A stretch of 64,000 nt of DNA from Alphaproteobacteria bacterium HGW-Alphaproteobacteria-3 (lineage in GTDB: Bacteria > Pseudomonadota > Alphaproteobacteria > Parvibaculales > Parvibaculaceae), in assembly GCA_002842875.1 (NCBI GenBank), contig PHEF01000002.1:1-64000 (forward strand), written 5' to 3'. The position numbers and the translations under genes were made by a program. The notes beneath the pieces were generated by a model, which saw only the letters and a list, made by a program, of their open reading frames with translations, did no database searches and had not been told where the DNA came from. Below are positions 45,864 through 54,609 of the stretch, in pieces. How positions within the stretch are numbered: position 1 is the stretch's first letter; each line of letters starts with the position of its first letter.

Positions 45864-47419
45864 GACGTGGCGGCCTCCGGCTCGACATAGCGCGGGAACA
45901 CGCCCTGCGGCGCTGGCAGTGGCGTGCCGGGCTTCAGCGCCCCTGCGGGCCCGAGCGTCTCGAAGCCGCGCGCGTCCGGTCCGAGCGAAAGTTGGTCCAG
46001 CATCTTCGCCGCCGATTCCGGCACCACCGGCTGCACCAGGATCGCGATGTGCCGGATCGTCTCCGCCAGCACATAGAGCACCGTCGCCATGCGCGCCGGA
46101 TCGGTCTTCTTCAGCGCCCAGGGCGCCTGCTCGTCGATATAGCGGTTCGCATCGCCGCAGAGCGACCAGATCGCTTCCAGCCCCTTGTGGAAAAGCTGTG
46201 CGTCGAACGCCGCCCGCACCCGGTCGAGCATCCCGTATGCCGTCTCGAGCAGCGCCTTGTCCGCATCCGTGAACGCGCCATGCTCCGGCACCGCGCCGCC
46301 GCAATTCTTCGCGATCATCGACAGCGAGCGCTGCGCCAGATTGCCGAGATCGTTGGCAAGGTCGCCATTCGTCCGGTGCACGATCGCCTTGTGCGAAAAG
46401 TCGCCGTCGCTGCCGAACGGCACTTCGCGCAACAGGAAGTAACGCGAGGCATCCACCCCATAGGTCGTCACGAGGTCGGCGGGTGCGATCACATTGCCGA
46501 GCGACTTCGACATCTTCTGTCCTTCGACCGTCCACCAGCCATGCGCGAAGACGCGCTTGGGCGGTTCGAGGTCCGCGGCCAGCAGGAAGGCAGGCCAGTA
46601 GACGGCATGGAACCGCAGGATGTCCTTGCCGATCATGTGCAGGTCGGCCGGCCAGTAGCGCTTGTAGGCGTCGGTCCCCGTGTCGGGATAGCCCACCGCC
46701 GTTATGTAATTCGTCAGCGCATCGAGCCATACATACATCACGTGTTTCTCGTCGCCCGGCACGGGGATGCCCCAGTCGAAAGTCGTCCGGCTGATCGAGA
46801 GGTCGTGCAGGCCGCCCTTCACGAAGCTCACCACTTCGTTGCGCCGTGCGGCCGGCGCGATGAAGTCGGGATGGCTCTCGTAGAACTTGAGCAGCGGTTC
46901 CGCCCAGGCCGACAGCTTGAAGAAATAGGACGGCTCTTCCACCCATTCGCATTCGGCGCCCGTCGGCGCGATCTTCTTGCCGTTCGGCCCGGCGGTCAGC
47001 TCGTCCTCGCCGTAAAAGGCTTCGTCGCGCACCGCATACCAGCCCGAATAGGAGCCGAGATAGATGTTCCCGCTCGCCTCGAGCTTCTTCCAGAGATCCT
47101 GGCATGACGCCGTATGGCGCGGCTCCGTCGTGCGGATGAACTCGTCGTTCGAATAATTCATCGCCTCGCAGAGATCGCGGAAATTCTGCGACACGCGGTC
47201 CGTGAACGCCTGCGGCGTCACGCCCGCCAGCGCCGCCGCCTTCTCCACCTTCTGCCCGTGCTCGTCGGTCCCTGTGAGGAACATCACGTCGAAGCCGTCC
47301 AGCCGCTTGAAGCGCGCGAGCACGTCGCAGGCCAGCGTCGTGTAGGCATGCCCGATATGCGGCACGTCATTCACGTAATAGATCGGCGTCGTAACGTAGA
47401 AGGCTTTGGGAGCGCTCAT
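45860..47419 (-). CDS. metG: Methionyl-tRNA synthetase
   Basis: 519 residues, the shorter form without the C-terminal dimer domain. HIGH motif in YYVNDVPHIGHAYTT, TGTDEHGQK, and KMSKS in GQKMSKSLGNVI. Class I synthetase that charges tRNA-Met. The 118-base gap to holB upstream carries a REP-like double hairpin, so metG may have its own promoter. Confidence 0.97.
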   Translation of the reverse strand: MSAPKAFYVTTPIYYVNDVPHIGHAYTTLACDVLARFKRLDGFDVMFLTGTDEHGQKVEKAAALAGVTPQAFTDRVSQNFRDLCEAMNYSNDEFIRTTEPRHTASCQDLWKKLEASGNIYLGSYSGWYAVRDEAFYGEDELTAGPNGKKIAPTGAECEWVEEPSYFFKLSAWAEPLLKFYESHPDFIAPAARRNEVVSFVKGGLHDLSISRTTFDWGIPVPGDEKHVMYVWLDALTNYITAVGYPDTGTDAYKRYWPADLHMIGKDILRFHAVYWPAFLLAADLEPPKRVFAHGWWTVEGQKMSKSLGNVIAPADLVTTYGVDASRYFLLREVPFGSDGDFSHKAIVHRTNGDLANDLGNLAQRSLSMIAKNCGGAVPEHGAFTDADKALLETAYGMLDRVRAAFDAQLFHKGLEAIWSLCGDANRYIDEQAPWALKKTDPARMATVLYVLAETIRHIAILVQPVVPESAAKMLDQLSLGPDARGFETLGPAGALKPGTPLPAPQGVFPRYVEPEAATS

Positions 47420-47463
47420 TCTTCTTTCGAACCGGGTTGTCTCGTTACATCCATATCGTCCCA

Positions 47464-47513
47464 CCCTCCCCTGGGGGAGGGTCGAAAAATTCAAGCAAAG
47501 CGAGAATTTTTCG
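47464..47513. repeat. REP-like double inverted repeat between holB and metG
   Basis: First hairpin CCCTCCCC/GGGGAGGG (47464-47481), second CGAAAAATTC (47483-47492) with GAATTTTTCG (47504-47513). The CCTCCCC...GAAAAATT...GGGGCGGGGG style resembles dispersed palindromic repeats I recall from several alphaproteobacterial genomes. May affect mRNA stability between the two genes. Confidence 0.6.
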
Positions 47514-47537
47514 GGGCGGGGGCGCGGCCTGTGCCGT

Positions 47538-48701
47538 TCAAGCGCCGGCGCCCTCGCTCGCGACCGCTTCGAGCATCGAAAAGACGTTCAGAATCACGAG
47601 CTTGCGATCCGTATTGAGCGCCTCGCCGCGAGCGGTCATTTGGCTGATCTTTTCCCATACCTCGACCCAGCGATCAAGGCTGCCTCCGGCCGCAAGCCGC
47701 CGCATCGCGGCCCCCTCTCCCTCCACGATGTCCGGCCCCGGATCGAGGCCGGCACCTGCCCGCACGAGCCGCTGCAGCCAGTGCGTCAGAAGCTCGATCA
47801 TCGTCTCGTAGGTCTCGCCCGCGCCCCGCTTGCCCGCCTTGTCGGCGAAGGCGTGAAGCGCGGCAATGTCCGCACGCGGCAATTGAACGAGGAGCGATGC
47901 AAGCTCCCTGTAGAGCGCGAGACCGCCGCTGCCTGCGATCGAGAGCGCGCGTCCCGCGCTCCCTTCGCAAAGATGCGCGAGCAACAGGCGGTCCGCTTCC
48001 GGCGTCGGTGAAAACTTCCGCCGCTGTTCGTTCGCCCGGTTCTCGGCCCGGTGCTCCGCATCGGCGATCAGTGCTGCGATATCGTCCACGCCGAGCGGCG
48101 TCATCCGAAGCGTGCGGCAGCGCGAACGGATCGTCGGCAGAAGGCGGCCGGGCTGGTGGGAAAGCGCCAGAAACAGCGCGTTCGCGGGCGGTTCCTCAAG
48201 TGCTTTCAGAAGTGCATTGGCCGCGTTCGTGTTCATCTCGTCGGCGCTGTCGATCACGACCACGCGCCAGGCGCCCCGCTCTGTCGCGGTCAGTTCGAAG
48301 AAATGACCGATGCGGCGCACCTCATCGACCGTGATCACCGTCTTCAGCTTCTTCGTCTTGTCGTCCCATGGGCGTCGCACGGTGAGAAGGTTCGGATGGC
48401 TTCCGGCGGCGATCTGATGAAAGACGGGGGACGCCTGCGGAACCGAAAGGTCGTGCGCTCCCGCCGCCCTCGCCGCCTCCGCCGAGCCGTAATGCAGGAC
48501 GAAGCGCGCCATCCGGTAGGCGAGCGTCGCCTTGCCAATCCCCTTGGGGCCGGTCAGCAGCCAGGCATGCTGCATCCGTCCGCTCATGAAGGCATCGAAC
48601 AGCGCGCTTTCCGCGTCCGCCTGCCCTCTGAAGTCGGCGGTCTCCCGCGGATGCGGATAGTCGCCTGGCCGGTCGCTTTCGGGAATCTCGGTCTCGCTCA
48701 T
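47538..48701 (-). CDS. holB: DNA polymerase III delta-prime subunit
   Basis: 387 residues from ATG 48701. AAA+-like clamp-loader subunit: QHAWLLTGPKGIGKATLAYRMARF, VITVDEVRRIGHFFELTATERGAWRVVVIDSADEMNTNAANALLKALEEPP, and SRCRTLRM sensor. Longer than E. coli HolB, as usual in alphaproteobacteria. Usually follows tmk; here an M23 gene is between them. Confidence 0.93.
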   Translation of the reverse strand: MSETEIPESDRPGDYPHPRETADFRGQADAESALFDAFMSGRMQHAWLLTGPKGIGKATLAYRMARFVLHYGSAEAARAAGAHDLSVPQASPVFHQIAAGSHPNLLTVRRPWDDKTKKLKTVITVDEVRRIGHFFELTATERGAWRVVVIDSADEMNTNAANALLKALEEPPANALFLALSHQPGRLLPTIRSRCRTLRMTPLGVDDIAALIADAEHRAENRANEQRRKFSPTPEADRLLLAHLCEGSAGRALSIAGSGGLALYRELASLLVQLPRADIAALHAFADKAGKRGAGETYETMIELLTHWLQRLVRAGAGLDPGPDIVEGEGAAMRRLAAGGSLDRWVEVWEKISQMTARGEALNTDRKLVILNVFSMLEAVASEGAGA

Positions 48702-48788
48702 GCCCTTTGGTAGCACGGGGCGGCGCGCCGCGTCATGTGCGGCCCGCGCACACACATCTTGCCAATGTGCAGAAGGCTTCGGCCGCTC

Positions 48789-49475
48789 CTAGCGCGCCGC
48801 GCTGATGCCGTTGTCGCGCGTCTGCGCGAGCTGGCGGTCGCCGGACCGCTTCACCGCCGCCGCGAGCACGTTGACCTGCGCGTTCAGATCCTGCGCGAGA
48901 GGGTCGACCCTCACGTCGTCGACCGCCACCTCGTAATAGAGATGGTTGCCGGTTGCGAGGCCCGTCATGCCGACATAGCCGATGACGTCGCCCTTCCTCA
49001 CCCCGGCACCCGCACGGACGCCCGGCGCAAAGCCGGAAAGATGCGCGTAATAGGTTTCGATGGTTTCCGAATGCTTGACCGTGACGAGCTTGCCATAGTT
49101 TCCGCGCCACGCGGCGATGCCGACGATACCGTCTTCGGTCGCGTAGACCGGCGTCCCCTTCGCCGCCGCGTAATCGACGCCCTTGTGCATCTTCCGCGTT
49201 TTGAGGACGGGATGCACGCGCCACCCATAGCCGGAGGTCATGCGCGCCTTGGTCACGTCGATGGGGGCGCCGAAATGCAGCGGCCGTCCGGGGTAGCTCG
49301 CAGGTGCCGCTTCCGGCCTCGTCAGCGGCAGGATATGAGCCGCCGTCGCGACGGCGTTTTCGCTGCTGCGGGCATGGGCCGAAAAAGCGGGGATAACAAG
49401 AATTGCCGAGAGGAGAATGAGTGCGGCGCCGGAAAAAGACGACTTGCCAAAGCGGGTCCGGTGTCGTCGTTGCAT
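48789..49475 (-). CDS. M23/LytM-family cell-wall protein with a changed metal ligand
   Basis: 228 residues with an N-terminal membrane/signal segment (about 14-35). The LytM domain has SGYGWRVHPVLKTRKMHKGVDYAA (first His and Asp ligands) and YYAHLSG, but the final motif normally HLHYE/HLHFE reads HLYYEV, so the second His ligand is Tyr. It may be an inactive regulator of amidases, like EnvC/NlpD-type proteins, or metal binding may differ. It sits between tmk and holB. Confidence 0.8.
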   Translation of the reverse strand: MQRRHRTRFGKSSFSGAALILLSAILVIPAFSAHARSSENAVATAAHILPLTRPEAAPASYPGRPLHFGAPIDVTKARMTSGYGWRVHPVLKTRKMHKGVDYAAAKGTPVYATEDGIVGIAAWRGNYGKLVTVKHSETIETYYAHLSGFAPGVRAGAGVRKGDVIGYVGMTGLATGNHLYYEVAVDDVRVDPLAQDLNAQVNVLAAAVKRSGDRQLAQTRDNGISAAR

Positions 49476-49616
49476 CGGCGATCCTTCTTCTTCACGTGGC
49501 CGGCGCGGTCGCCGGGATACTCTCTCGGGGATAAGTTGACTGTGAGTTCTATAGTCGAGGATCCGGATCGGGGCAAATGTCTTTAACCAAACCTTTTGTT
49601 ACGGTTCGGTGACATT

Positions 49617-50255
49617 TCAATGACAGTCGCGGTCGAGATATCCCCGAACCACCGCCCAGATGGCCTCCGCCACCACGGTTTCGTTCCTTTCCGCATCGAT
49701 GACGACGCAGCGCTCGGGCTCATTTTTCGCAATGTTTAGAAAGGCTTGGCGGAGGGTCTCGTGAAATTCGGTCTCCATGCGCTCGTAGCGGTCCTCGCCA
49801 TTCGCCCGCCGCCCTGCCCTGGCGAGCCCCGTCTCCGGCGCAAGATCGAGTACGAGCGTCAGCGCGGGCATGTCGTCTCCGACCACTAACTCCCTGAGTT
49901 CATTAACGAATTTCGATCCTAGCTTCTGCGCCACGCCCTGATAGGCCATCGTCGAATCGACGAAACGGTCGCAGATCACCCAGTCGCCGCGCGCCAGCGC
50001 AGGACGGATCGTGCGCGCGAGATGGTCTTCGCGCGCCGCGAAAAGAAGCAGGGTTTCTGCCTTCGGCGTCCAGCGGTCCGTATCGCCATTGACGATCAGT
50101 CTACGGATCGTTTCCGCGCCGGGCGACCCGCCCGGCTCCCGCGTGATGAGAACGCGATGCCCCATCTCCTCGAGCTTCGTCGCGAGAAGTCGCGCCTGCG
50201 TCGACTTGCCTGCACCTTCTCCGCCTTCGAGCGTGATGAAGCGATCGCGCGGCAC
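49617..50255 (-). CDS. tmk: Thymidylate kinase
   Basis: 212 residues from GTG 50255. P-loop EGGEGAGKSTQARLL, DR motif in CDRFVDSTMAYQG, and the LID segment RRANGEDRYERM. Phosphorylates dTMP to dTDP. Starts 4 bases after the dacF stop and lies in the rlpA-dacF-tmk operon. The 141-base gap downstream (49476-49616), before the M23 start, has an ACC-AACC/GGTT-GGT type repeat and no gene. Confidence 0.95.
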   Translation of the reverse strand: MPRDRFITLEGGEGAGKSTQARLLATKLEEMGHRVLITREPGGSPGAETIRRLIVNGDTDRWTPKAETLLLFAAREDHLARTIRPALARGDWVICDRFVDSTMAYQGVAQKLGSKFVNELRELVVGDDMPALTLVLDLAPETGLARAGRRANGEDRYERMETEFHETLRQAFLNIAKNEPERCVVIDAERNETVVAEAIWAVVRGYLDRDCH

Positions 50256-50259
50256 CGGC

Positions 50260-51417
50260 TCAACTGCCGCCGAGAAGCATGTGCTTGAGGGAGCCCATGG
50301 CGCGCCCGAAAATGCCTTGCCGCTCGACGGCGCCGCCGGCGACGAGCGGATACTCGCGAACCGGCATCTCCGGCGCCTCGACGCGCAGCGTCCCGACCCG
50401 TTGCCCCGCTGCAACCGGCGCCTCGATCGGTGCGTCGTAGACAAGCGTTGCCTTCATGCCCTTGCGCTGCTCGGGAGACATGATGATGTCGATGTCGGTC
50501 TTGCTGACGAGCGGAACTTCGCCATAGGTACCTTGCCAGACAGGAGCGTTGTCGATTGGCGTTCCGGCTGCGAAAAGCTTGTAGTGCTTGAACGAACGAA
50601 AGCCCCAGTCGAGCAGCCGCACACTTTCATCCGCGCGAGCCTTTTCGCTCGGCAATCCGTTGAGCACCAGAACGAGGCGCTGATCCTTGCGCTTTGCTGA
50701 AGCAACGAGACCGTAGCCCGATGCTTCCGTGTGTCCCGTCTTCAATCCGTCCACCGACGGATCGAGGTAGAGCGCGGGGTTGCGATTGCCTTGTTTGATG
50801 CCGTTCCAGGTAAAATCCGTCTCCTTGAAGATCGGATAGTACTCGGAGAAATCGGAAATCAGGTGACGGGCAAGAATCGCCAGGTCCCGTGCCGTCATCA
50901 AATGATCCGGATGCGGCCAGCCGGTCGAGTTCTCGAAATTCGAATTCGCGAGTCCGATTTCCTTCCCGCGCTCGGTCATGGCTTCGGCGAAGGCGGATTC
51001 CGAACCCGAGAGCGCTTCGGCCGTCGCTATGCAGGCATCGTTGCCCGACTGAACGATGATGCCGCGCAGGATCGCATGAACAGGCACTGTCGAATTCAGA
51101 TCCGCGAACATCGTCGAGGAGCCGGAGGCTGCGCCCCCCGCGCGCCATGCGTGCTCGCTGATCTTGAACTCGTCGTCCATCGACACGCTGCCGTTGCGGA
51201 GAGCGTTGAACAGCATTTCCAGCGTCATGAGTTTGCTCATGCTCGCCGGGTGCATCTGTTCGTCTGCATTCTTTCCCCACAACACCGTCCCGGTGTCGTA
51301 GTCCATGAGAACGGCATAACCGGCCTGGGTGTCGAAGGCCTGCGCGTCACGCGGCACGCCGAGAAACACACAGCACATGGCGGCGAAAAATACGGAAATG
51401 AATGTCGGGTGCTTCAT
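50260..51417 (-). CDS. D-alanyl-D-alanine carboxypeptidase (DacF/DacA type)
   Basis: 385 residues. Signal peptide (about 1-27), active-site S59-M-S-K62, S124-G-N126 and K226-T-G228, the three motifs of penicillin-binding proteins; a C-terminal PBP5-like domain follows. Trims peptidoglycan stem peptides in the periplasm. Lies between rlpA and tmk on the minus strand. Confidence 0.95.
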   Translation of the reverse strand: MKHPTFISVFFAAMCCVFLGVPRDAQAFDTQAGYAVLMDYDTGTVLWGKNADEQMHPASMSKLMTLEMLFNALRNGSVSMDDEFKISEHAWRAGGAASGSSTMFADLNSTVPVHAILRGIIVQSGNDACIATAEALSGSESAFAEAMTERGKEIGLANSNFENSTGWPHPDHLMTARDLAILARHLISDFSEYYPIFKETDFTWNGIKQGNRNPALYLDPSVDGLKTGHTEASGYGLVASAKRKDQRLVLVLNGLPSEKARADESVRLLDWGFRSFKHYKLFAAGTPIDNAPVWQGTYGEVPLVSKTDIDIIMSPEQRKGMKATLVYDAPIEAPVAAGQRVGTLRVEAPEMPVREYPLVAGGAVERQGIFGRAMGSLKHMLLGGS

Positions 51418-51459
51418 AGGTCTCGCTCTGGCTTTGGTCGTTTCCGGTTTGCAGAACCT

Positions 51460-52461
51460 TCAATCGACGACAATTCGGGCGCCTTTGTGGCCTTGCGCAA
51501 TGACACTCTGTAGCGAGCTGTCCGCCGCCGGTACATCGGTGAGTGGTCCGACGCGGACCCGGTAGTACGGCGTTCCGTCGACCATGGTGGTCTGTATCTC
51601 CACCTGCCCGACACCGGTCAGTTGCTGGCGCACAGCCTCCGCGTTCTGCAGGTTCTGAAACGATCCCGCCTGAACATAGAGATTGCCGGGGCCAGCTACG
51701 GGAACCTGATCCACGGTCTCGGCGCTTCGAGCGGCCGCATTGTCGGGAATGGGTTTCATCGTAGCGGCAGGTGCGGGCGGCGGCGCGCTTGCTGCTCCCG
51801 ATGGCGCCGGCAAAACGGAAGTGGAAACGGCGGCGACGGCGGTCACAGGCGCCGTGCCCGATACCCGGCGCTCGTCAGTCGGCGTTACAACCGGCGGTGC
51901 CACGAATGTCTCGGCAACACCCGTTCCATCTCCGATACCGCCCTCGAGCGGCGCACGTCCGATATACTGAACGCGGACCTTGGCCGTGCCCTTCTGCATG
52001 AAGCCGAGCATCTCTGCCGCCTTCTTCGACATGTCGATTTCGCGGCCGGCAGCAAAGGGCCCGCGGTCGTTGACGCGAACGATCAGCGACTTTCCGTTTT
52101 CGAGATTGGTTACGCGCGCGAGAACCGGCATGGGCAGTGTCGGATGCGCCGCCGTGATCTGGTTCTCGTCGAAAACCTCGCCATTGGCTGTGCGCTTGCC
52201 GTGGAACTGCGGGCCGTACCATGAGGCGATACCGGTCGAGTCGTATTTCTCATTCTCGCTCGGATAATACCAGATGCCGTTGATCTGATAGGGACTGCCG
52301 ACCTTGTAGACGCCCCCGCCCCGGGCAAGAGGCGCTGAGCGCTGCGGCTCTGTGGTGCCGCAAGCCGCAAGCGCCAGGGCAAGCGGAACGACAACGGCAA
52401 GGACGACGGCGCGCGGCATCCTGGGGCCGCAGCGAACCGTTTCTTGAGGTCGAATAGACAT
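51460..52461 (-). CDS. rlpA: RlpA-like septal lipoprotein with SPOR domain
   Basis: 333 residues. Lipobox LALALAAC (Cys34), a double-psi beta-barrel with GIASWYGPQFHGKRTANGEVFDENQITAAHPTLP and VRVNDRGPFA containing the catalytic-type Asp, a Pro/Ala linker, and a C-terminal SPOR domain (YVQAGSFQNLQNAEAVRQQL) that binds denuded glycan at the septum. Start ATG 52461 used; ATG 52419 is possible. Confidence 0.92.
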   Translation of the reverse strand: MSIRPQETVRCGPRMPRAVVLAVVVPLALALAACGTTEPQRSAPLARGGGVYKVGSPYQINGIWYYPSENEKYDSTGIASWYGPQFHGKRTANGEVFDENQITAAHPTLPMPVLARVTNLENGKSLIVRVNDRGPFAAGREIDMSKKAAEMLGFMQKGTAKVRVQYIGRAPLEGGIGDGTGVAETFVAPPVVTPTDERRVSGTAPVTAVAAVSTSVLPAPSGAASAPPPAPAATMKPIPDNAAARSAETVDQVPVAGPGNLYVQAGSFQNLQNAEAVRQQLTGVGQVEIQTTMVDGTPYYRVRVGPLTDVPAADSSLQSVIAQGHKGARIVVD

Positions 52462-52652
52462 CGGAAAACCCCGTCCGAGGACTTTGGCTGCGCCAATCGG
52501 CAGCGAATCACCCCGCGAACACAATGGAATCTCTTATAATCAGCCGCGCTTGCAGCGGCAAGAAGCGGCTCGGGCGCGTTCGTTTGCAGCGCGGTGCGAA
52601 TGATCCCATCATGTGCGAATGAACATTCCGTTTGCCAACGAAAAGAAATGCC

Positions 52653-53987
52653 GTGAACCATCCACGCCCCGCCGCCGGCCCCTCCCTCACCGAGACATTG
52701 GTTGCGCTCATCCGCGCGAAACCCGTGAACGACACGGACATGGAGGCGGCAGCGCTTTTCACGCTCGACGCGGTCGCGAACAGTCTCGCCGGACGGAATT
52801 CGGAGCCGGGCCGCATTCTGCTCGATTGGTGGCGGGCTTCGCCCTCCAACGCCGCGCCGGATCCGGGCCGCGAAGCTTTCCTGATGGGCGCCCTCTGCCA
52901 CATTCTGGAAACTGACGACCTCCATCGGGAGTCGGTCGTGCATCCCGGCTGTGTCGTCGTTCCTGCGGCATGGGCGCTCGCAAGGAAGCGTAGAGCAACT
53001 GGACGGAGCTTTCTCACTTCCGTTCTTCACGGCTTCGAGGCAGCGACGCGGGTCGGTATGGCAGTCGGTCCGGCTCACTACAGAATTTGGCACAACACGG
53101 CGACCTGCGGACCTTTCGGTTCGGCGATGGCCGCTGCGGCGCTGTTGGGCCTCGAAGACGGTGCTGCCGTTCACGCGCTCGGCAATGCCGGAAGCCAGTC
53201 GTCGGGCCTCTGGCAGTTTCTTGAAACCGGCGCCATGACCAAGCACCTGCATGCGGGCCACGCCGCAGAGGCTGGTGTGCGAGCTGCCGAACTTGCAGCC
53301 TTCGGCTTCACGGGCCCACCGAAAATTCTCGAAGGCGACAAGGGATTTTTCCGGGCAGCCTGCCCCGACGCCGACCCCGAGGCTGTTGTGCGGGATCCGT
53401 CGGCGCCATGGCAACTGACCCGTACTTCGATAAAGCCATGGCCTTCGTGCCGCCATACGCACCCGGCGATCGACGCCGCAGAGGAACTGCGGAAGCGGTT
53501 GGTCGCCAATGGGCACGATCCTGCGGAGATCGCCGCTGTCGAGGTTGCCACCTATCGGGCCGCGCTTGACGTTTGCAACAGACCGCAGGCTTCGAGCGGC
53601 TACGAAGCGAAGTTCTCTCTCCAGCACGCAGTTGCGGCGGCCCTGCTCCTGCCTGAAGTCGATTTCGAGGCGTTTGGTCCGGAAGCGCGGCAAAGCTGCG
53701 CGGCCCTCGCCGCGCATGTGGTGGTGAAGGCGGAGAACCCATGGGCTTCGGCCTACCCGAAAGCCTGGGGAGGGCGCGTGCGGTTGCGGCTTGCCGGCGG
53801 CGAGGAATATGAAGCAGCACGAACCAACGCCAAGGGCGATCCCGAAGCACCGCTCAACCGCAACGAGATGATCGCCAAGGCCGAAATGCTCCTTCGCCAC
53901 GGAGGCATCTCGACTCCGGCTTCCATCGTCGATGGGATATTGGCGCTTCCCCTCGACAGACCCCTGCCCGACCTTGGTCTGATGTAA
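52653..53987 (+). CDS. MmgE/PrpD family protein
   Basis: 444 residues from GTG 52653; a TTG at 52632 is an alternative. MmgE/PrpD fold: LTETLVALIRAKPVNDTDMEAAALFTLDAVANSLAG near the start, HPGCVVVPAAWALA, and YSVKPWP-like TSIKPWPSCRHTHPAIDAA. The family contains 2-methylcitrate dehydratase and itaconate-related enzymes, but this subgroup is unassigned. Single gene; no neighbours in a clear pathway. Confidence 0.85.
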   Translation: MNHPRPAAGPSLTETLVALIRAKPVNDTDMEAAALFTLDAVANSLAGRNSEPGRILLDWWRASPSNAAPDPGREAFLMGALCHILETDDLHRESVVHPGCVVVPAAWALARKRRATGRSFLTSVLHGFEAATRVGMAVGPAHYRIWHNTATCGPFGSAMAAAALLGLEDGAAVHALGNAGSQSSGLWQFLETGAMTKHLHAGHAAEAGVRAAELAAFGFTGPPKILEGDKGFFRAACPDADPEAVVRDPSAPWQLTRTSIKPWPSCRHTHPAIDAAEELRKRLVANGHDPAEIAAVEVATYRAALDVCNRPQASSGYEAKFSLQHAVAAALLLPEVDFEAFGPEARQSCAALAAHVVVKAENPWASAYPKAWGGRVRLRLAGGEEYEAARTNAKGDPEAPLNRNEMIAKAEMLLRHGGISTPASIVDGILALPLDRPLPDLGLM

Positions 53988-53990
53988 GGA

Positions 53991-54380
53991 CTAGCCGGCG
54001 TTTTCCAGCATCGGCTTGACGAAGCTCAGATAAGCCTGCCCGAAGAAGCCGACGAGAAACGGTAGCCATATCCAAGCCGTTCTCCAACGGAGCTTCATTT
54101 TTTTCCTGGCGGGCTTTTCCGGCGCAGATGCACCGGGCGCAGCAACCGGCGCGGGCGCCACGGCGACCACCGGTGAGCCTTCAGCCGCGGTCTCGACAGC
54201 AGGTGGGGCGGCGGGAGCGGAAGCCTGCTCCAATGCCAGCACGCGCGCTGCCTGACGTTCCTGGATGAACTGACGGATCATAAAAAGGCCGAGCAGCATG
54301 ATGATGCTCAGCGGAATCCACGGCGACGTTAAATCAACCGGCACAACAACACTCCCCCCATAAGAATTCACGTTAACCAT
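53991..54380 (-). CDS. Small bitopic/two-TM membrane protein, unknown
   Basis: 129 residues from ATG 54380. Membrane segment near the N-terminus (SPWIPLSIIMLLGLFMI), an Ala/Pro-rich middle, and a second hydrophobic stretch near the C-terminus (TAWIWLPFLVGFFGQAYLSF). No family was recognised; low complexity in the middle makes distant matching unreliable. Convergent with the MmgE/PrpD gene, 3 bases apart. Confidence 0.55.
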   Translation of the reverse strand: MVNVNSYGGSVVVPVDLTSPWIPLSIIMLLGLFMIRQFIQERQAARVLALEQASAPAAPPAVETAAEGSPVVAVAPAPVAAPGASAPEKPARKKMKLRWRTAWIWLPFLVGFFGQAYLSFVKPMLENAG

Positions 54381-54485
54381 ACGCTTTTCGGCGGTGAGCC
54401 CCTTTTTGCAGTCCAAAAAGCACAACTCTCTTCAGGCGGGACGTGAGAAAACAAGGAAGTGCCGTGGCCATGCACGTTTTCCAGC

Positions 54486-54587
54486 TCAGTGTTCCCGTCT
54501 CAGCGACAGCACGAGAAGCAGGAGCGGTTCGAAATTGTAGTCGGGAAGATTGCCAAACCTCTCGTCCGGCGTGCGGAGGACTTTCAT
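54486..54587 (-). pseudogene. Stub resembling the N-terminus of a haloalkane dehalogenase
   Basis: 33 codons, reading MKVLRTPDERFGNLPDYNFEP and then diverging to a stop. Haloalkane dehalogenases of the DhlA type commonly begin with a similar RTPD-RF-NL--Y-F-P block, but the catalytic alpha/beta-hydrolase body is absent, so this is a 5' remnant or a coincidence. It lies 22 bases after the DUF1330-like pseudogene on the same strand, with AGGAGCAGG before the ATG. Confidence 0.4.
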
Positions 54588-54609
54588 TTCCTGCTCCTGA
54601 GGTTCACGT

